Positions 33,001 through 42,664 of a DNA stretch of 64,000 nucleotides are shown here, in pieces; the first letter of the stretch is position 1; every line of letters begins with the position of its first letter. The notes beneath the pieces are model-generated. The model made no database searches, was not told the DNA's origin, and saw nothing but the letters and a program-made list of their open reading frames with translations. Location: positions 1-64,000 of the forward strand of contig NC_008786.1 of assembly GCF_000015565.1 (NCBI RefSeq), read 5' to 3'. This stretch comes from Verminephrobacter eiseniae EF01-2. GTDB lineage: Bacteria; Pseudomonadota; Gammaproteobacteria; Burkholderiales; Burkholderiaceae_C. The position numbers and the translations under genes are program-made.

Positions 33001-35400
33001 ATGCCGCAGCCCCCCCCAGCGAAGTCCTCCGCCAAGTCGGACACCCCCCCCGTTCGTGCCCGGCCGACCTGGTCGCGCCAGGTCCTGCGCATCAGCGGGT
33101 GGCTGCTCGGATTGACCGCCGCCGCTGTCGCAGGGCTGGCGTTGACGATCGCCGTGGCGCTGTCGGCGGCCTACCCCAATCTGCCGGACATATCGGAGCT
33201 TGCGGACTACCGTCCCAAGCTGCCTTTGCGGGTGTACTCGGCGGAAGGGGCGTTGCTGGGCGAATTCGGGGAAGAGCGGCGCAATCTGACGCCCATCGCC
33301 GAGATCCCGAAGGTCATGAAGGACGCCGTCCTGGCGGTCGAAGACGCGCGGTTTTTTCAGCACGGCGGCATCGACTACAAAGGTGTGCTGCGTGCCGGTC
33401 TGGCCAATGTCGGACGCCTGGGGAGCCAGGGCGCTTCGACGATCACGATGCAGGTGGCGCGCAATGTTTATTTGTCGTCGGAGAAAACGTTCACACGCAA
33501 GATTTATGAAGTATTACTGACTTTGAAGTTGGAAAATTTGCTGACCAAGGATCAGATTCTTGAGATCTACATGAATCAGATTTACCTGGGCAATCGCGCC
33601 TATGGTTTTGCTGCGGCCTCCGAAGCCTATTTCGGCACGCCGCTGAAGTCCTTGTCGATTGCGCAAGCGGCCATGCTTGCGGGCTTGCCCAAGGCGCCCT
33701 CGGCCTACAACCCGATCAGCAACCCCAAGCGGGCCCGCGTGCGCCAGCAGTACATCATCGAGCGCATGCGGGAAAACGGCTTCATCACGCCGCAGCAAGC
33801 GACCGAGGCCAAGCAGGAGGACCTCAAGATTCGCACAGGCCCGGACAACACCCGGATACATGCCGAGTATGTGGCCGAAATGGTGCGGCAACTGATCTTC
33901 ATCCAGTATGGCAACGAGGCCTACACACGCGGGCTCAATGTCTACACCAGCCTCAATGCCGTGCAGCAAGAGACCGCTTACAACGCCTTGCGCCGCGGGA
34001 TCATGGATTACGAACGGCGCCAGCAGTATCGCGGGCCGGAGCGGTTTGTCGCGCTGCCGGCCGCGCAGCAGGAGATGGAGGACGCGATTGACGACGCCTT
34101 GGCCAACCATCCCGACAACGGGGATCTGCTCGCTGCCGTGGTGCTGGCGGCCGCTCCGAACAAGATCGTTGCCGCGCGTGCCACTGGCGACCAGATCGAG
34201 ATCACCGGCGACGGCCTGAAGCCGGCGCAGTCGGGGCTGAGCGACAAGGCGCCGCCGAACATCAGGATCCGCCCTGGCGCCGTGATACGGGTGCTCAAGA
34301 CGCCCAAAAACACCTGGGAAATCACGCAATTGCCGGAGGTGGAAGGCGCCCTGGTGGCGCTCGATCCGCGCAACGGCTCGATTCGGGCCTTGGTCGGGGG
34401 CTTCGACTTCAATAAAAACAAATTCAACCATGCGACGCAAGCCTGGCGCCAGCCAGGATCGAGCTTCAAGCCGTTCATCTACTCGGCAGCCCTGGAGAAG
34501 GGGTTTACGCCCGCCACGGTCATCAACGACGCGCCTTTGTTCTTTGGCGCGGGCGTCACCGGCGGCCAGCCCTGGGAGCCGAAAAACTACGACGGCAAAT
34601 ACGACGGGCCGATGAGCATGCGCACCGGGCTGGCCAAGTCCAAGAACATGGTCTCGATCCGCATCCTGCAGGCCATAGGCCCGAAGACGGCGCAAGATTG
34701 GGTGGGGCGCTTTGGCTTCGATGTCGAGAAACACCCGGCTTACCTGCCGATGGCGTTGGGGACGGGTTCCGTGACGCCGCTGCAACTGGCCTCGGCCTAT
34801 TGCGTGTTTGCCAACGGCGGCTATCGCGTCAACCCCTGGTTGATCACCAAGGTCACGGACCACAAAGGGCGGGTGATTTCCGAACCCCCGCCTCCGGTCA
34901 GCGGCGAGCAGTCCCGCGCCATCGCTGCGCGCAACGCCTTTGTCATGGACAGCCTGCTGCAGGAGGTGACCCGCTCCGGGACCGCCGCCAAGGCCCAGGC
35001 CACCCTCAAGCGCCCGGACATCTACGGCAAGACCGGCACCACCAACGACTCGGTCGATGCCTGGTTTGCCGGCTTCCAACCCACCATTGCGGCGGTCACA
35101 TGGATTGGCTACGACACCCCGCGCAATCTGGGCAGCCGCGAGACGGGCGGCGGGCTCAGCCTGCCGATATGGATCAGTTTCATGGAGCGCGCGCTCAGGG
35201 GCGTCCCGGTGCAGGAGCCCGACGTGCCGGCAGGGGTCGTGAATGTGGGCGGGGAATGGTTCTATGAGGAATACGCCCACAACGCGGGCGTTGCCAGCGT
35301 CGGGCTGGAGGCGGGGGGCGTTGCCGCACCCGCCGCAGTGCCCCAGGCGCCGCCGCCATCGGAGGAGCGCAACCGGATTCTCGACCTGTTTCGCCACTGA
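33001..35400 (+). CDS. mrcA: Penicillin-binding protein 1A
   Basis: Bifunctional peptidoglycan synthase anchored in the inner membrane. The 799-residue product has a transmembrane segment (about 33-58), glycosyltransferase motifs (EDARFFQHGGIDYKG near 115, then GASTITMQVARN), an OB-like insert, and the transpeptidase triad: SSFK at 487-490, SKN near 545, KTGT at 677-680. Length is usual for PBP1A. The start is ATG 33001 with GGAG upstream; the open frame back to 32881 is not needed. mrcA next to pilMNOPQ is the common arrangement in Gram-negative bacteria. Confidence 0.97.
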   Translation: MPQPPPAKSSAKSDTPPVRARPTWSRQVLRISGWLLGLTAAAVAGLALTIAVALSAAYPNLPDISELADYRPKLPLRVYSAEGALLGEFGEERRNLTPIAEIPKVMKDAVLAVEDARFFQHGGIDYKGVLRAGLANVGRLGSQGASTITMQVARNVYLSSEKTFTRKIYEVLLTLKLENLLTKDQILEIYMNQIYLGNRAYGFAAASEAYFGTPLKSLSIAQAAMLAGLPKAPSAYNPISNPKRARVRQQYIIERMRENGFITPQQATEAKQEDLKIRTGPDNTRIHAEYVAEMVRQLIFIQYGNEAYTRGLNVYTSLNAVQQETAYNALRRGIMDYERRQQYRGPERFVALPAAQQEMEDAIDDALANHPDNGDLLAAVVLAAAPNKIVAARATGDQIEITGDGLKPAQSGLSDKAPPNIRIRPGAVIRVLKTPKNTWEITQLPEVEGALVALDPRNGSIRALVGGFDFNKNKFNHATQAWRQPGSSFKPFIYSAALEKGFTPATVINDAPLFFGAGVTGGQPWEPKNYDGKYDGPMSMRTGLAKSKNMVSIRILQAIGPKTAQDWVGRFGFDVEKHPAYLPMALGTGSVTPLQLASAYCVFANGGYRVNPWLITKVTDHKGRVISEPPPPVSGEQSRAIAARNAFVMDSLLQEVTRSGTAAKAQATLKRPDIYGKTGTTNDSVDAWFAGFQPTIAAVTWIGYDTPRNLGSRETGGGLSLPIWISFMERALRGVPVQEPDVPAGVVNVGGEWFYEEYAHNAGVASVGLEAGGVAAPAAVPQAPPPSEERNRILDLFRH

Positions 35401-35408
35401 GCGGCGTT

Positions 35409-35738
35409 TTACGCCGCAAACTGCAACGGTCGCCCGGATTGCACGGTGGCATCGCGGCCCAGGCAGGCAAAGAACTCCCCTGCCCCCTTGCTGTCCTGCC
35501 ACGCATGGCCGTCAAACCGGTAGTGGTAGCCGCCCGAGCGCGCGGCCATCCAGACCTCGTGCAGCGGTTTTTGCAGATTGATGACGATCTGGCTGCGATT
35601 GGGGAAAACCAGGGTCAGCATGCCGCCCGAGCGCTGGCTGTCCAGGTCGGCATCCGTGGTTTCGTTGATGCGATCGCAACTGCGCTCGACGGCCAGCAGC
35701 AGTTTTTCAGCGTGGTCCATGAATTCGAGGTCGGTCAT
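35409..35738 (-). CDS. cyaY: Iron-sulfur assembly protein CyaY (frataxin)
   Basis: Bacterial frataxin, an iron-binding modulator of IscS-dependent cluster assembly. The 109-residue product has an acidic first helix ([14 protein letters not shown], with a DDA-type patch further on) and the frataxin core [21 protein letters not shown], then [11 protein letters not shown]. Convergent with mrcA, with stops only 8 bp apart. Normal length. Confidence 0.95.
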   Translation of the reverse strand: MTDLEFMDHAEKLLLAVERSCDRINETTDADLDSQRSGGMLTLVFPNRSQIVINLQKPLHEVWMAARSGGYHYRFDGHAWQDSKGAGEFFACLGRDATVQSGRPLQFAA

Positions 35739-35912
35739 GACAGGTTCTGGTCGCAAAGTGAGGCAAATTATGCAGTCGGCCCCCGGTCACCGGCAATGCC
35801 GGGGCACAAACCCGCAAAGACCGTCCGGCCAAGCAGCCAGGGCCACCGCGCGCCAAGGCTGCATAGAATCGAGACCCCGCGCCGACGCATCGCCACCCCA
35901 GGAGCCAAGACC

Positions 35913-37325
35913 ATGAACGCAGCCCATCTGTTGCCTGAAATTCATCTGCGTGTCGTGCCCCCGGCGCTGATCGCCGCGCTGCAAACCCGCTTTGGCGCCC
36001 AGTGCACGGTGGCGCAGGCGGTGCGCGAGCAGCATGGCCGGGACGAGAGTTCGTTCCGGGCGCCGCCGCCGTCGGCCGTGGTGTTTGCCGACAGCACGCA
36101 GGATGTGGCCGATGCCGTGCAGTTGGCCAGCCAGTACGCCGTGCCGGTGATTGCCTACGGCGCAGGCTCGTCGCTCGAAGGCCAGTTGCTGGCCGTGCAG
36201 GGCGGCATCAGCATCGACCTGAGCCGCATGAACCAGGTGCTGAGCATCGATGCCGAAGACCTGACCGTGACGGTGCAACCCGGCATCACCCGCAAGCAGC
36301 TCAATGAGGCCATCAAGGACACGGGCCTGTTTTTCCCCATCGACCCCGGCGCCGATGCCAGCATCGGCGGCATGAGCGCCACGCGCGCCAGCGGCACCAA
36401 CGCCGTGCGCTACGGCACCATGCGCGAGAACGTGCTGGCGCTCGAAGTGGTCACCGCCAGCGGCCAGGTCATCCGCACCGGCACCCGCGCCAAAAAGAGC
36501 AGCGCAGGCTATGACCTGACGCGCCTGATGGTGGGCAGCGAAGGCACGCTGGGCATCATGACCGAGATCACCGTGCGCCTGTACCCTCTGCCCGAGGCCG
36601 TGAGCGCAGCGGTCTGCTCGTTCCCGAGCATCGAGGCCGCCGTGCGCACCACCATACAGACCATACAGCTCGGTGTGCCCATCGCCCGCATCGAGCTGAT
36701 AGACCGCCACGCGGTGCGCATGGTCAACGCGCACAGCAAGCTCCAACTGCGCGAAGAGCCGATGCTGCTGATGGAATTCCACGGCACGCCATCGGGCGTG
36801 AAGGAGCAGACCGAGACCGTGCAGGAGATCGCCGGCGAATTCGGCGGCCAGGCTTTCGAATGGGCCAGCACGCCGGAAGAGCGCAGCCGGCTGTGGGCGG
36901 CGCGGCACAACGCCTACTTCGCCGCCGTGCAAAGCCGCCCCGGCTGCCGCGCCATCAGCACCGATACCTGTGTGCCCATCAGCCGCCTGGCCGACTGCCT
37001 GCTCGAATCGGTGGCCGAAGCCGAGGCCAGCGGCATCCCCTACAGCCTGGTGGGCCATGTGGGCGACGGCAACTTCCACTTCGGCTACCTGCTCGACCCC
37101 GACAACCCCGAAGAGCGCATTACCGCCGAAACGCTGAACCACAATCTGGTGGCCCGCGCCCTGAGCCTGGACGGCACCTGCTCCGGCGAGCATGGCGTGG
37201 GCCTGCACAAGATGGGGTTTTTGCTCGATGAAACCGGCGCCGGCGCGGTGGACATGATGCGCGCGATCAAGCGGGCGCTGGACCCGAAGAACATCCTCAA
37301 TCCGGGGAAGATCTTTGCCTTCTGA
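35913..37325 (+). CDS. FAD-linked D-lactate dehydrogenase-type oxidase
   Basis: A 470-residue VAO/GlcD-family oxidase. The FAD-binding PCMH domain covers about 35-215 (PVIAYGAGSSLEGQLLA, then GADASIGGMSATRASGTNAVRYG), with the FAD-linked C-terminal domain after it ending NPGKIFAF. It contains GHVGDGNFHF, the metal/substrate motif of D-lactate and glycolate dehydrogenases. Closest by pattern to cytochrome-type D-lactate dehydrogenase (Dld); other 2-hydroxyacids are possible. Good ribosome-binding site (AGGAG) before ATG 35913. Monocistronic and convergent with nadA. Confidence 0.9.
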   Translation: MNAAHLLPEIHLRVVPPALIAALQTRFGAQCTVAQAVREQHGRDESSFRAPPPSAVVFADSTQDVADAVQLASQYAVPVIAYGAGSSLEGQLLAVQGGISIDLSRMNQVLSIDAEDLTVTVQPGITRKQLNEAIKDTGLFFPIDPGADASIGGMSATRASGTNAVRYGTMRENVLALEVVTASGQVIRTGTRAKKSSAGYDLTRLMVGSEGTLGIMTEITVRLYPLPEAVSAAVCSFPSIEAAVRTTIQTIQLGVPIARIELIDRHAVRMVNAHSKLQLREEPMLLMEFHGTPSGVKEQTETVQEIAGEFGGQAFEWASTPEERSRLWAARHNAYFAAVQSRPGCRAISTDTCVPISRLADCLLESVAEAEASGIPYSLVGHVGDGNFHFGYLLDPDNPEERITAETLNHNLVARALSLDGTCSGEHGVGLHKMGFLLDETGAGAVDMMRAIKRALDPKNILNPGKIFAF

Positions 37326-37455
37326 TTCCGTTTCCAAATCGTTCGTGAACGCGAAAGCAGAGCGCAGACAGCACGAATGCGCGGCAAGCGACGCCGACGA
37401 AGTGCACGGATGATTCAGAGGATGATTCAGAAATGGAATGACAGGCCGCAGCCGT

Positions 37456-38583
37456 TCAGGCCGCCCCCAGGTGCGGCACCAGACCGGCAGCGGCTTGCCC
37501 GTTGCGCAGCGCCGCAGTGAAGGCCAGCATGCGGTCGATGGGCTGGCGCGCACGCGGCAGCAGTGCCGGGTCGACGCTGATGGCATTGGCGCCGGTTGCC
37601 AGCACGCGGGCCAGGTCGGCCAGGCCATTCATGGCCATCCAGGGGCAGTGGGCGCAGCTTTTGCAGGTGGCACTGTCGCCCGCCGTCGGGGCTTCGTGGA
37701 AGATCTTGCCGGGGTTTTGCGCGCGCAACTGGTGCAACATGCCGCTGTCGGTGGCCACGATGAATTCTTTGGCCGCCATCTGGCGCGCGGCTTTGAGGAT
37801 GGCCGAGGTCGAGCCAATGGCATCGGCCAGCGCCTGCACATCGGCCGGGCTTTCGGGATGGACCAGCACCTTGGCCTGGGGGTGTTGCTGTTTCAGGGCC
37901 TGGAGCTCGAACGCCTTGAACTCGTCGTGCACGATGCAGGCGCCGTTCCAGAGCAGCATGTCGGCGCCGGTCTCGCGCTGTATGTAGGCGCCCAGGTGGC
38001 GGTCGGGCGCCCACAGGATTTTCTGGCCCGCCGCCGCCAGCGCAGCCACGATCTCCAGCGCGCAACTGGAGGTGACCAGCCAGTCGGCCCGCGCCTTCAC
38101 GGCGGCGCTGGTGTTGGCGTAGACGACCACGGTGCGCTCGGGGTGCGCATCGCAAAAGGCGCTGAATGCGGCCGGCGGGCAGCCCAGGTCGAGCGAGCAG
38201 TGGGCGTCCAGATCGGGCATCAGGATGGTTTTTCCGGGGCTGAGGATCTTGGCCGTTTCGCCCATGAAGCGCACGCCCGACACCACCAGCGTCCGGGCGG
38301 CATGGTCGCGGCCGAAGCGCGCCATTTCCAGCGAATCGCCCACCAATCCGCCGGTCTCCTCGGCCAGGTCCTGCAGGTCGGGATGCACGTAGTAGTGCGC
38401 CACCATCACGGCGTCGTTTTGCCGCAGCAGGCGGCGGATTTGCTGCCTGAGCGCGGCGCGCTCGGCCGGCGCCGGTTCGGGCGGCACGTGCGCCCAGGCT
38501 TGTCTGGTCGAGCAGGCGCCGCCAGCGGCCAGCGGCTGCTCGTATTCGACGGCGATGCGCCCGGGCATGGCGGGTTCGGTCAT
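37456..38583 (-). CDS. nadA: Quinolinate synthase
   Basis: NadA, a 4Fe-4S enzyme, condenses iminoaspartate with dihydroxyacetone phosphate to give quinolinate for NAD synthesis. The 375-residue product has [20 protein letters not shown] near 59, cysteine sites CSLDLGCPP and TSSCALEIV, and the C-terminal [10 protein letters not shown] cluster motif. Start codon overlaps the nadC stop as ATGA, so nadC and nadA are translated as a coupled pair. Confidence 0.96.
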   Translation of the reverse strand: MTEPAMPGRIAVEYEQPLAAGGACSTRQAWAHVPPEPAPAERAALRQQIRRLLRQNDAVMVAHYYVHPDLQDLAEETGGLVGDSLEMARFGRDHAARTLVVSGVRFMGETAKILSPGKTILMPDLDAHCSLDLGCPPAAFSAFCDAHPERTVVVYANTSAAVKARADWLVTSSCALEIVAALAAAGQKILWAPDRHLGAYIQRETGADMLLWNGACIVHDEFKAFELQALKQQHPQAKVLVHPESPADVQALADAIGSTSAILKAARQMAAKEFIVATDSGMLHQLRAQNPGKIFHEAPTAGDSATCKSCAHCPWMAMNGLADLARVLATGANAISVDPALLPRARQPIDRMLAFTAALRNGQAAAGLVPHLGAA

Positions 38584-39464
38584 GACAGATCCTGCAGACG
38601 CATCGACAAGTCGATGGCCTGCACATCCTTGGTCAGCGTGCCGATGGAGATGCGGTCGACGCCGGTTTCGGCCAGTTCGCGCAGGCCGGCCAGGGTGACG
38701 CCGCCCGAGATTTCCAGGATTGCGCGCCCGGCGTTGCGGCGCACGGCCTCGCGCAGCATGGGCAGCGGCATGTTGTCGAGCAGCACCATCCTGGCGCCCG
38801 CGTCCAGGGCCTGGCCCAACTGCTCCAGCGTTTCGACTTCGATCTGTATGAACCGGGCCTGCGCAGCAAGATCGAGCTGGCCGACCGCGCGCAGCACGGC
38901 CGTCACGCCACCGGCGGCGGCAATGTGGTTTTCCTTGATCAGCACGGCGTCGTACAGGCCGATGCGGTGGTTGCTGCCGCCGCCCACGCGCACTGCGTAT
39001 TTTTGCGCCAGGCGCAGGCCCGGCAAGGTCTTGCGCGTGTCCACGATCCGGGCGCCGGTGCCTGCCACCGCGTCCACATGGATGCGCGTTCGGGTGGCCA
39101 CGGCGCTGAGCAGTTGCAAAAAGTTCAGCACCGTGCGCTCGGCGCTGAGCAGCGCGCGCGCCTGGCCTTCCAGCGTCAGCACCACCTGCCCGGGCGCGCA
39201 GCGCTGGCCTTCGGCCACATGCCAGTCGAGCAGCACGCCGGGGTCGAGCGCGCGCAACGTGGCCTCGGCCCAGGGCGCGCCGCAGATCACGGCGGCCTCG
39301 CGCGCCAGGATGCGGGCGCGGGCGCGGCGGGCGGGATCGATCAGGCCCGCCGTGAGATCGCCCGTGCCCAGGTCTTCTGCCAGCGCGCGGGCTGCGTCGG
39401 CGCGGGCCATGTCGGCCACGCTGCGGTCTTGGGAGTCGGGGGTCGAAGCGGGGGTCGAAGTCAT
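38580..39464 (-). CDS. nadC: Nicotinate-nucleotide pyrophosphorylase (carboxylating)
   Basis: NadC converts quinolinate and PRPP to nicotinate mononucleotide. The 294-residue product has [13 protein letters not shown] near 32, [54 protein letters not shown] and LEISGGV, all diagnostic. The start was placed at ATG 39464 ([10 protein letters not shown]); an ATG 12 bp upstream is equally possible. Divergent from panB; their starts are 71 bp apart. Confidence 0.96.
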   Translation of the reverse strand: MTSTPASTPDSQDRSVADMARADAARALAEDLGTGDLTAGLIDPARRARARILAREAAVICGAPWAEATLRALDPGVLLDWHVAEGQRCAPGQVVLTLEGQARALLSAERTVLNFLQLLSAVATRTRIHVDAVAGTGARIVDTRKTLPGLRLAQKYAVRVGGGSNHRIGLYDAVLIKENHIAAAGGVTAVLRAVGQLDLAAQARFIQIEVETLEQLGQALDAGARMVLLDNMPLPMLREAVRRNAGRAILEISGGVTLAGLRELAETGVDRISIGTLTKDVQAIDLSMRLQDLS

Positions 39465-39535
39465 GGCTGCGAGCATAGCCGCAAGCCGTGCCGGCCTCGC
39501 ATAAACTGGTGCCCATTTTTCTCCCCGGACGCCGC

Positions 39536-40468
39536 ATGACCGCCACCCGCACGCCGCCCTCTGCCATGCCCGCCTCTGCCGCGCCTTGTGCCGCACCCTA
39601 CGGCACACCGTCGCCCGCAGCGCCCGAAGGCGCTCATACCGCAGCCGCAGGCAGAGGCGCTCCAGTGAGCCTGCCGCGCCTTGCGCAACTGCGCGCAGCG
39701 GGCGAGAAGATCACCATGCTGACGGCCTACGATGCCACGTTTGCGGCGCTGGCCGATGCGGCGGGTGTGGAATGCATTCTGGTCGGCGACTCGCTGGGCA
39801 TGGTGTGCCAGGGCTTGCCCAGCACCGTGGGCGTGCAGCTCGACACCATGGCCTACCACAGCGCCTGCGTGGCCCGGGGCCTGCACCGGGTGCAGGGCAG
39901 CGCCTGGCTGGTGGCCGATCTGCCCTACGGCAGCTACGCCGAAAGCCGCGAACAGGCCCTGCGCAGCGCCTGCGTGCTGATGCAGGCGGGCGCGCAGATG
40001 GTCAAGCTCGAAGGCGGCGGCTGGACGGCGCCCACGGTGGAGTTCCTGGTGCAGCGTGGCGTGCCGGTGTGCGCCCATCTGGGCCTGACGCCGCAGTCGG
40101 TGCACGCCCTGGGCGGCTACCGTGTGCAGGGCAAAACGGACGCCGGCGCCCGCACGCTGCGCCAGCAGGCCCGCGAGTTGCAAGACGCCGGCGCCGCCCT
40201 GCTGGTGCTGGAGATGGTGCCCGCCGCGCTGGCGCGCGACATCACGGACGCGCTGCCGCACTGCCACACCATCGGTATCGGCGCGGGCAACGGCACGGCG
40301 GGCCAGGTGCTGGTGCTGCACGACATGCTGGGCATGAACCTGGGCAAAATGCCCAGGTTCGTCCACAACTTCATGCAGGACGCAGGCAGCGTGCACGGCG
40401 CCATCGCGGCCTATGTGCAGGCGGTCAAGCAGGGGCGCTTTCCGGACGACGCCTTGCACGCCTGGTAG
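39536..40468 (+). CDS. panB: 3-methyl-2-oxobutanoate hydroxymethyltransferase
   Basis: PanB makes ketopantoate from ketoisovalerate and methylene-THF, the first step of pantothenate synthesis. The 310-residue product has [41 protein letters not shown]-type KLEGGG and [17 protein letters not shown]. About 45 residues precede the family core. Within them, [15 protein letters not shown] (DNA 39623-39667) is encoded by a unit closely resembling the 59-bp tandem repeat at 55740-56262. The unit has been absorbed in frame without harming the catalytic part. It precedes panC. Confidence 0.95.
   Translation: MTATRTPPSAMPASAAPCAAPYGTPSPAAPEGAHTAAAGRGAPVSLPRLAQLRAAGEKITMLTAYDATFAALADAAGVECILVGDSLGMVCQGLPSTVGVQLDTMAYHSACVARGLHRVQGSAWLVADLPYGSYAESREQALRSACVLMQAGAQMVKLEGGGWTAPTVEFLVQRGVPVCAHLGLTPQSVHALGGYRVQGKTDAGARTLRQQARELQDAGAALLVLEMVPAALARDITDALPHCHTIGIGAGNGTAGQVLVLHDMLGMNLGKMPRFVHNFMQDAGSVHGAIAAYVQAVKQGRFPDDALHAW
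39623..39667 (-). repeat. Isolated copy of the 59-bp repeat inside panB
   Basis: About 44 bp align with the repeat unit of the array at 55740-56262, with several substitutions and a 2-bp gap. The shared core is CCCGAAGGCGCTCA, then ACCGCAGCCG, then CTCCAGT. It lies in the variable N-terminal coding part of panB. Confidence 0.65.
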
Positions 40469-40589
40469 GCCCGGCCGGCACGGCGTTGCCCTCGCGTTCC
40501 TGTCGCTCCCGTCGCCCCCGCAGTATTTGCTGCCCTTGCCGCCCGTTGCTCCCATTGCCGCCCATAGCCTGACCCCTGATGGAATTGCC

Positions 40590-41432
40590 ATGCTGATCGC
40601 CCGCTCCATTGCCGACCTGCGCCAGGCCCTCGCGCCCTACCGCCACCCGGCCTTCGTGCCCACCATGGGCAATCTGCATGACGGGCATATCGCCCTGATG
40701 CGCCTGGCCAAGCCGCTCGGCGACGTGACGGTGGCCAGCATCTTCGTGAACCGCCTGCAGTTCTTGCCGCACGAGGATTTCGACAGCTACCCGCGCACCT
40801 GGGAGGCCGACTGCGCGCAACTGCAGGCCGTGGGCTGCGACCTGCTGTTTGCCCCGCGCGAGGCCGACCTGTACCCGCAGCCGCAAACCTTCAAACTGCA
40901 CCCCGACCCGGCGCTGGCGGATCGGCTGGAAGGGCAGTTTCGCCCCGGCTTCTTCGTCGGCGTAGGCACCGTGGTGCTCAAGCTCTTTGCCTGCGTGCTG
41001 GGCAAGACGGGGGGCACGGCGGTGTTTGGCAAGAAGGATTACCAGCAGCTCATGGTGATCCGCCAGATGGTCCAGCAGTTGGCACTGCCGATCGAGATCG
41101 TGGCGGGTGAAACCTGCCGTGCTGCGGACGGCCTGGCGCTGAGCTCGCGCAACGGCTTTTTGAGCCTGGCCGAGCGCCAAGAGGCCGTCGCCCTGCCGCT
41201 GGCGTTGCAGCAACTGGCCCGGCGCTGGCGCGAGGCCCGCAACCCGGGCCCGGCGCTGGAGCAGCAGGCCCTGGACGCGCTGCGCGCCCGCGGCTGGCAG
41301 CCCGACTACCTGACGGTGTGCCGGCGCGCCGATCTGCAACCGGCCACGGCGCAGGATGCGCCCGGCACGCTGGTGGCATTGGGCGCCGCGCGGCTCGCAA
41401 CGACGCGGCTGATCGACAACCTGGAGTTTTGA
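40590..41432 (+). CDS. panC: Pantoate-beta-alanine ligase
   Basis: PanC joins pantoate to beta-alanine at the cost of ATP to form pantothenate. The 280-residue product has the HIGH-type motif in TMGNLHDGHIALM near 25, SIFVNRLQF, the FGKKDYQQLMVIRQMV block and SSRNGFLSLAER. It follows panB after about 120 bp on the same strand, a natural pantothenate pair. Downstream lies a CAGATG microsatellite. Confidence 0.96.
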   Translation: MLIARSIADLRQALAPYRHPAFVPTMGNLHDGHIALMRLAKPLGDVTVASIFVNRLQFLPHEDFDSYPRTWEADCAQLQAVGCDLLFAPREADLYPQPQTFKLHPDPALADRLEGQFRPGFFVGVGTVVLKLFACVLGKTGGTAVFGKKDYQQLMVIRQMVQQLALPIEIVAGETCRAADGLALSSRNGFLSLAERQEAVALPLALQQLARRWREARNPGPALEQQALDALRARGWQPDYLTVCRRADLQPATAQDAPGTLVALGAARLATTRLIDNLEF

Positions 41433-41454
41433 ATGGCTGCCCAATCGATCGCTA

Positions 41455-41478
41455 CAGATGCAGATGCAGATGCAGATG
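41455..41478. repeat. CAGATG hexamer microsatellite
   Basis: Four perfect CAGATG units just after panC, outside any recognised gene. Being a multiple of three it would not shift a frame. No function is apparent. Confidence 0.7.
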
Positions 41479-41567
41479 AAACCTGCACCCGTGGCATCGT
41501 TTGCTGCCAAAGGACGGCACAGGGCAGCGGCTTTGCCGGGCCGCAGGCAGCCCAAGGGCGCGGCACT

Positions 41568-42623
41568 TCATGCCTGCACCAGATCGTGCACGAAGCGCAG
41601 CTTGGCCATGGCGCCGGATGACAGCGCAAACGGGTAGGCGTCGCTCTGCCCCAGGCTGCGGTTCAGGCTGTTGAGCAGCAGCGTGAGCGGAACCCACTGG
41701 CGCACCATGTCCTGAAAAGCCGGGCGCGGGCTGGCAAAGGGGTCCGTCACATGGTGGCGCAGCGCGGCCCGGGGGGCGGGCACGGTGACGCTGGCCTGGT
41801 AGCTGGCAGCCGTCTCCAGCAGGTCGATCATGTGCAGGTAATGGGCCCAGGTTTCGGCCCAGTCTTCCCACGGGTGGGCCGTGGCATAGGCGCTGACATG
41901 CTGCGCCGACCAGTCGCCCAGGTCATGGCCCTTGGCATAGTGGGCCTGCAGCGCGGCCGCGTAGTCCTGCCGCTCGTCGCCGAACAGGCTGCGAAAGGGC
42001 GCGCTGCGGTCGCCATCGCGCACCAGTTGGTCCCAGTAGAAATGGCCGGACTCGTGGCGCAGGTGGCCGATCAAGGTGCGGTAAGGCTCGCCCAGGGCGA
42101 TGCGGCGGCGCGCGCGCTCGCCGTCATCGGCCTCGGCCACGTTCAGGGTGATGGTTCCGCCATGGTGGCCGGTCAGGATCGCCGGGTCGCCCGGCAGGTC
42201 GGCGAGGAACTCGAACACCGGGCCGCAGCGCCCCGGCACCGGCTCCAGCCCCAGGCGCGCCAAGGTGTAGAACAGTTGGCGCTTGGCCGCTTCGATCTGC
42301 TGCCAGCGGCCCAGATGGGCCGGCTGCGACAGGTCCGGCAGCACGCGGGTCTGGCGGCATGAGGCGCACAGCGCCACCGCGTCGCTGGCCGGCACGGCGA
42401 AGTTGCAGGCTTGGTACGCGCTGTGGTTGTGGCACATGCGGTACATGGCGCCGCCATGCTCGCCCATGCGGCGCCACAGCAGCGGGCCATCCCGGGGCGC
42501 TGGCGCCAGCGCCGCCATGGCCAGCGCGTCCGGCAGGAAGGCCAGCGCGCTGCCGCAGTGCAGGCAGCGCACGCTATCGAAGAAAACCAGATGACCGCAA
42601 TGGTCGCAATTGAAGACCCGCAT
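41568..42623 (-). CDS. Putative zinc-binding metallopeptidase
   Basis: A 351-residue protein with two N-terminal zinc knuckles (CDHCGH, then CLHCG, residues 6-27). A core domain holds the HExxH-like motif HLRHESGHFYWD near 190 and WAETWAHYLHMID near 252. This matches the putative zinc-binding metallopeptidase family (Peptidase_Mx), whose substrates are unknown. No signal peptide, so probably cytoplasmic. The start MRVFNCDHCGHL was chosen for the knuckle; the open frame continues to 42668. Its upstream neighbour is the histidine kinase, with a 41-bp gap. Confidence 0.78.
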   Translation of the reverse strand: MRVFNCDHCGHLVFFDSVRCLHCGSALAFLPDALAMAALAPAPRDGPLLWRRMGEHGGAMYRMCHNHSAYQACNFAVPASDAVALCASCRQTRVLPDLSQPAHLGRWQQIEAAKRQLFYTLARLGLEPVPGRCGPVFEFLADLPGDPAILTGHHGGTITLNVAEADDGERARRRIALGEPYRTLIGHLRHESGHFYWDQLVRDGDRSAPFRSLFGDERQDYAAALQAHYAKGHDLGDWSAQHVSAYATAHPWEDWAETWAHYLHMIDLLETAASYQASVTVPAPRAALRHHVTDPFASPRPAFQDMVRQWVPLTLLLNSLNRSLGQSDAYPFALSSGAMAKLRFVHDLVQA

Positions 42624-42664
42624 GGTGTGGAGCTTAAACCCGATGGCGCGCAGTGCCGATCGCG

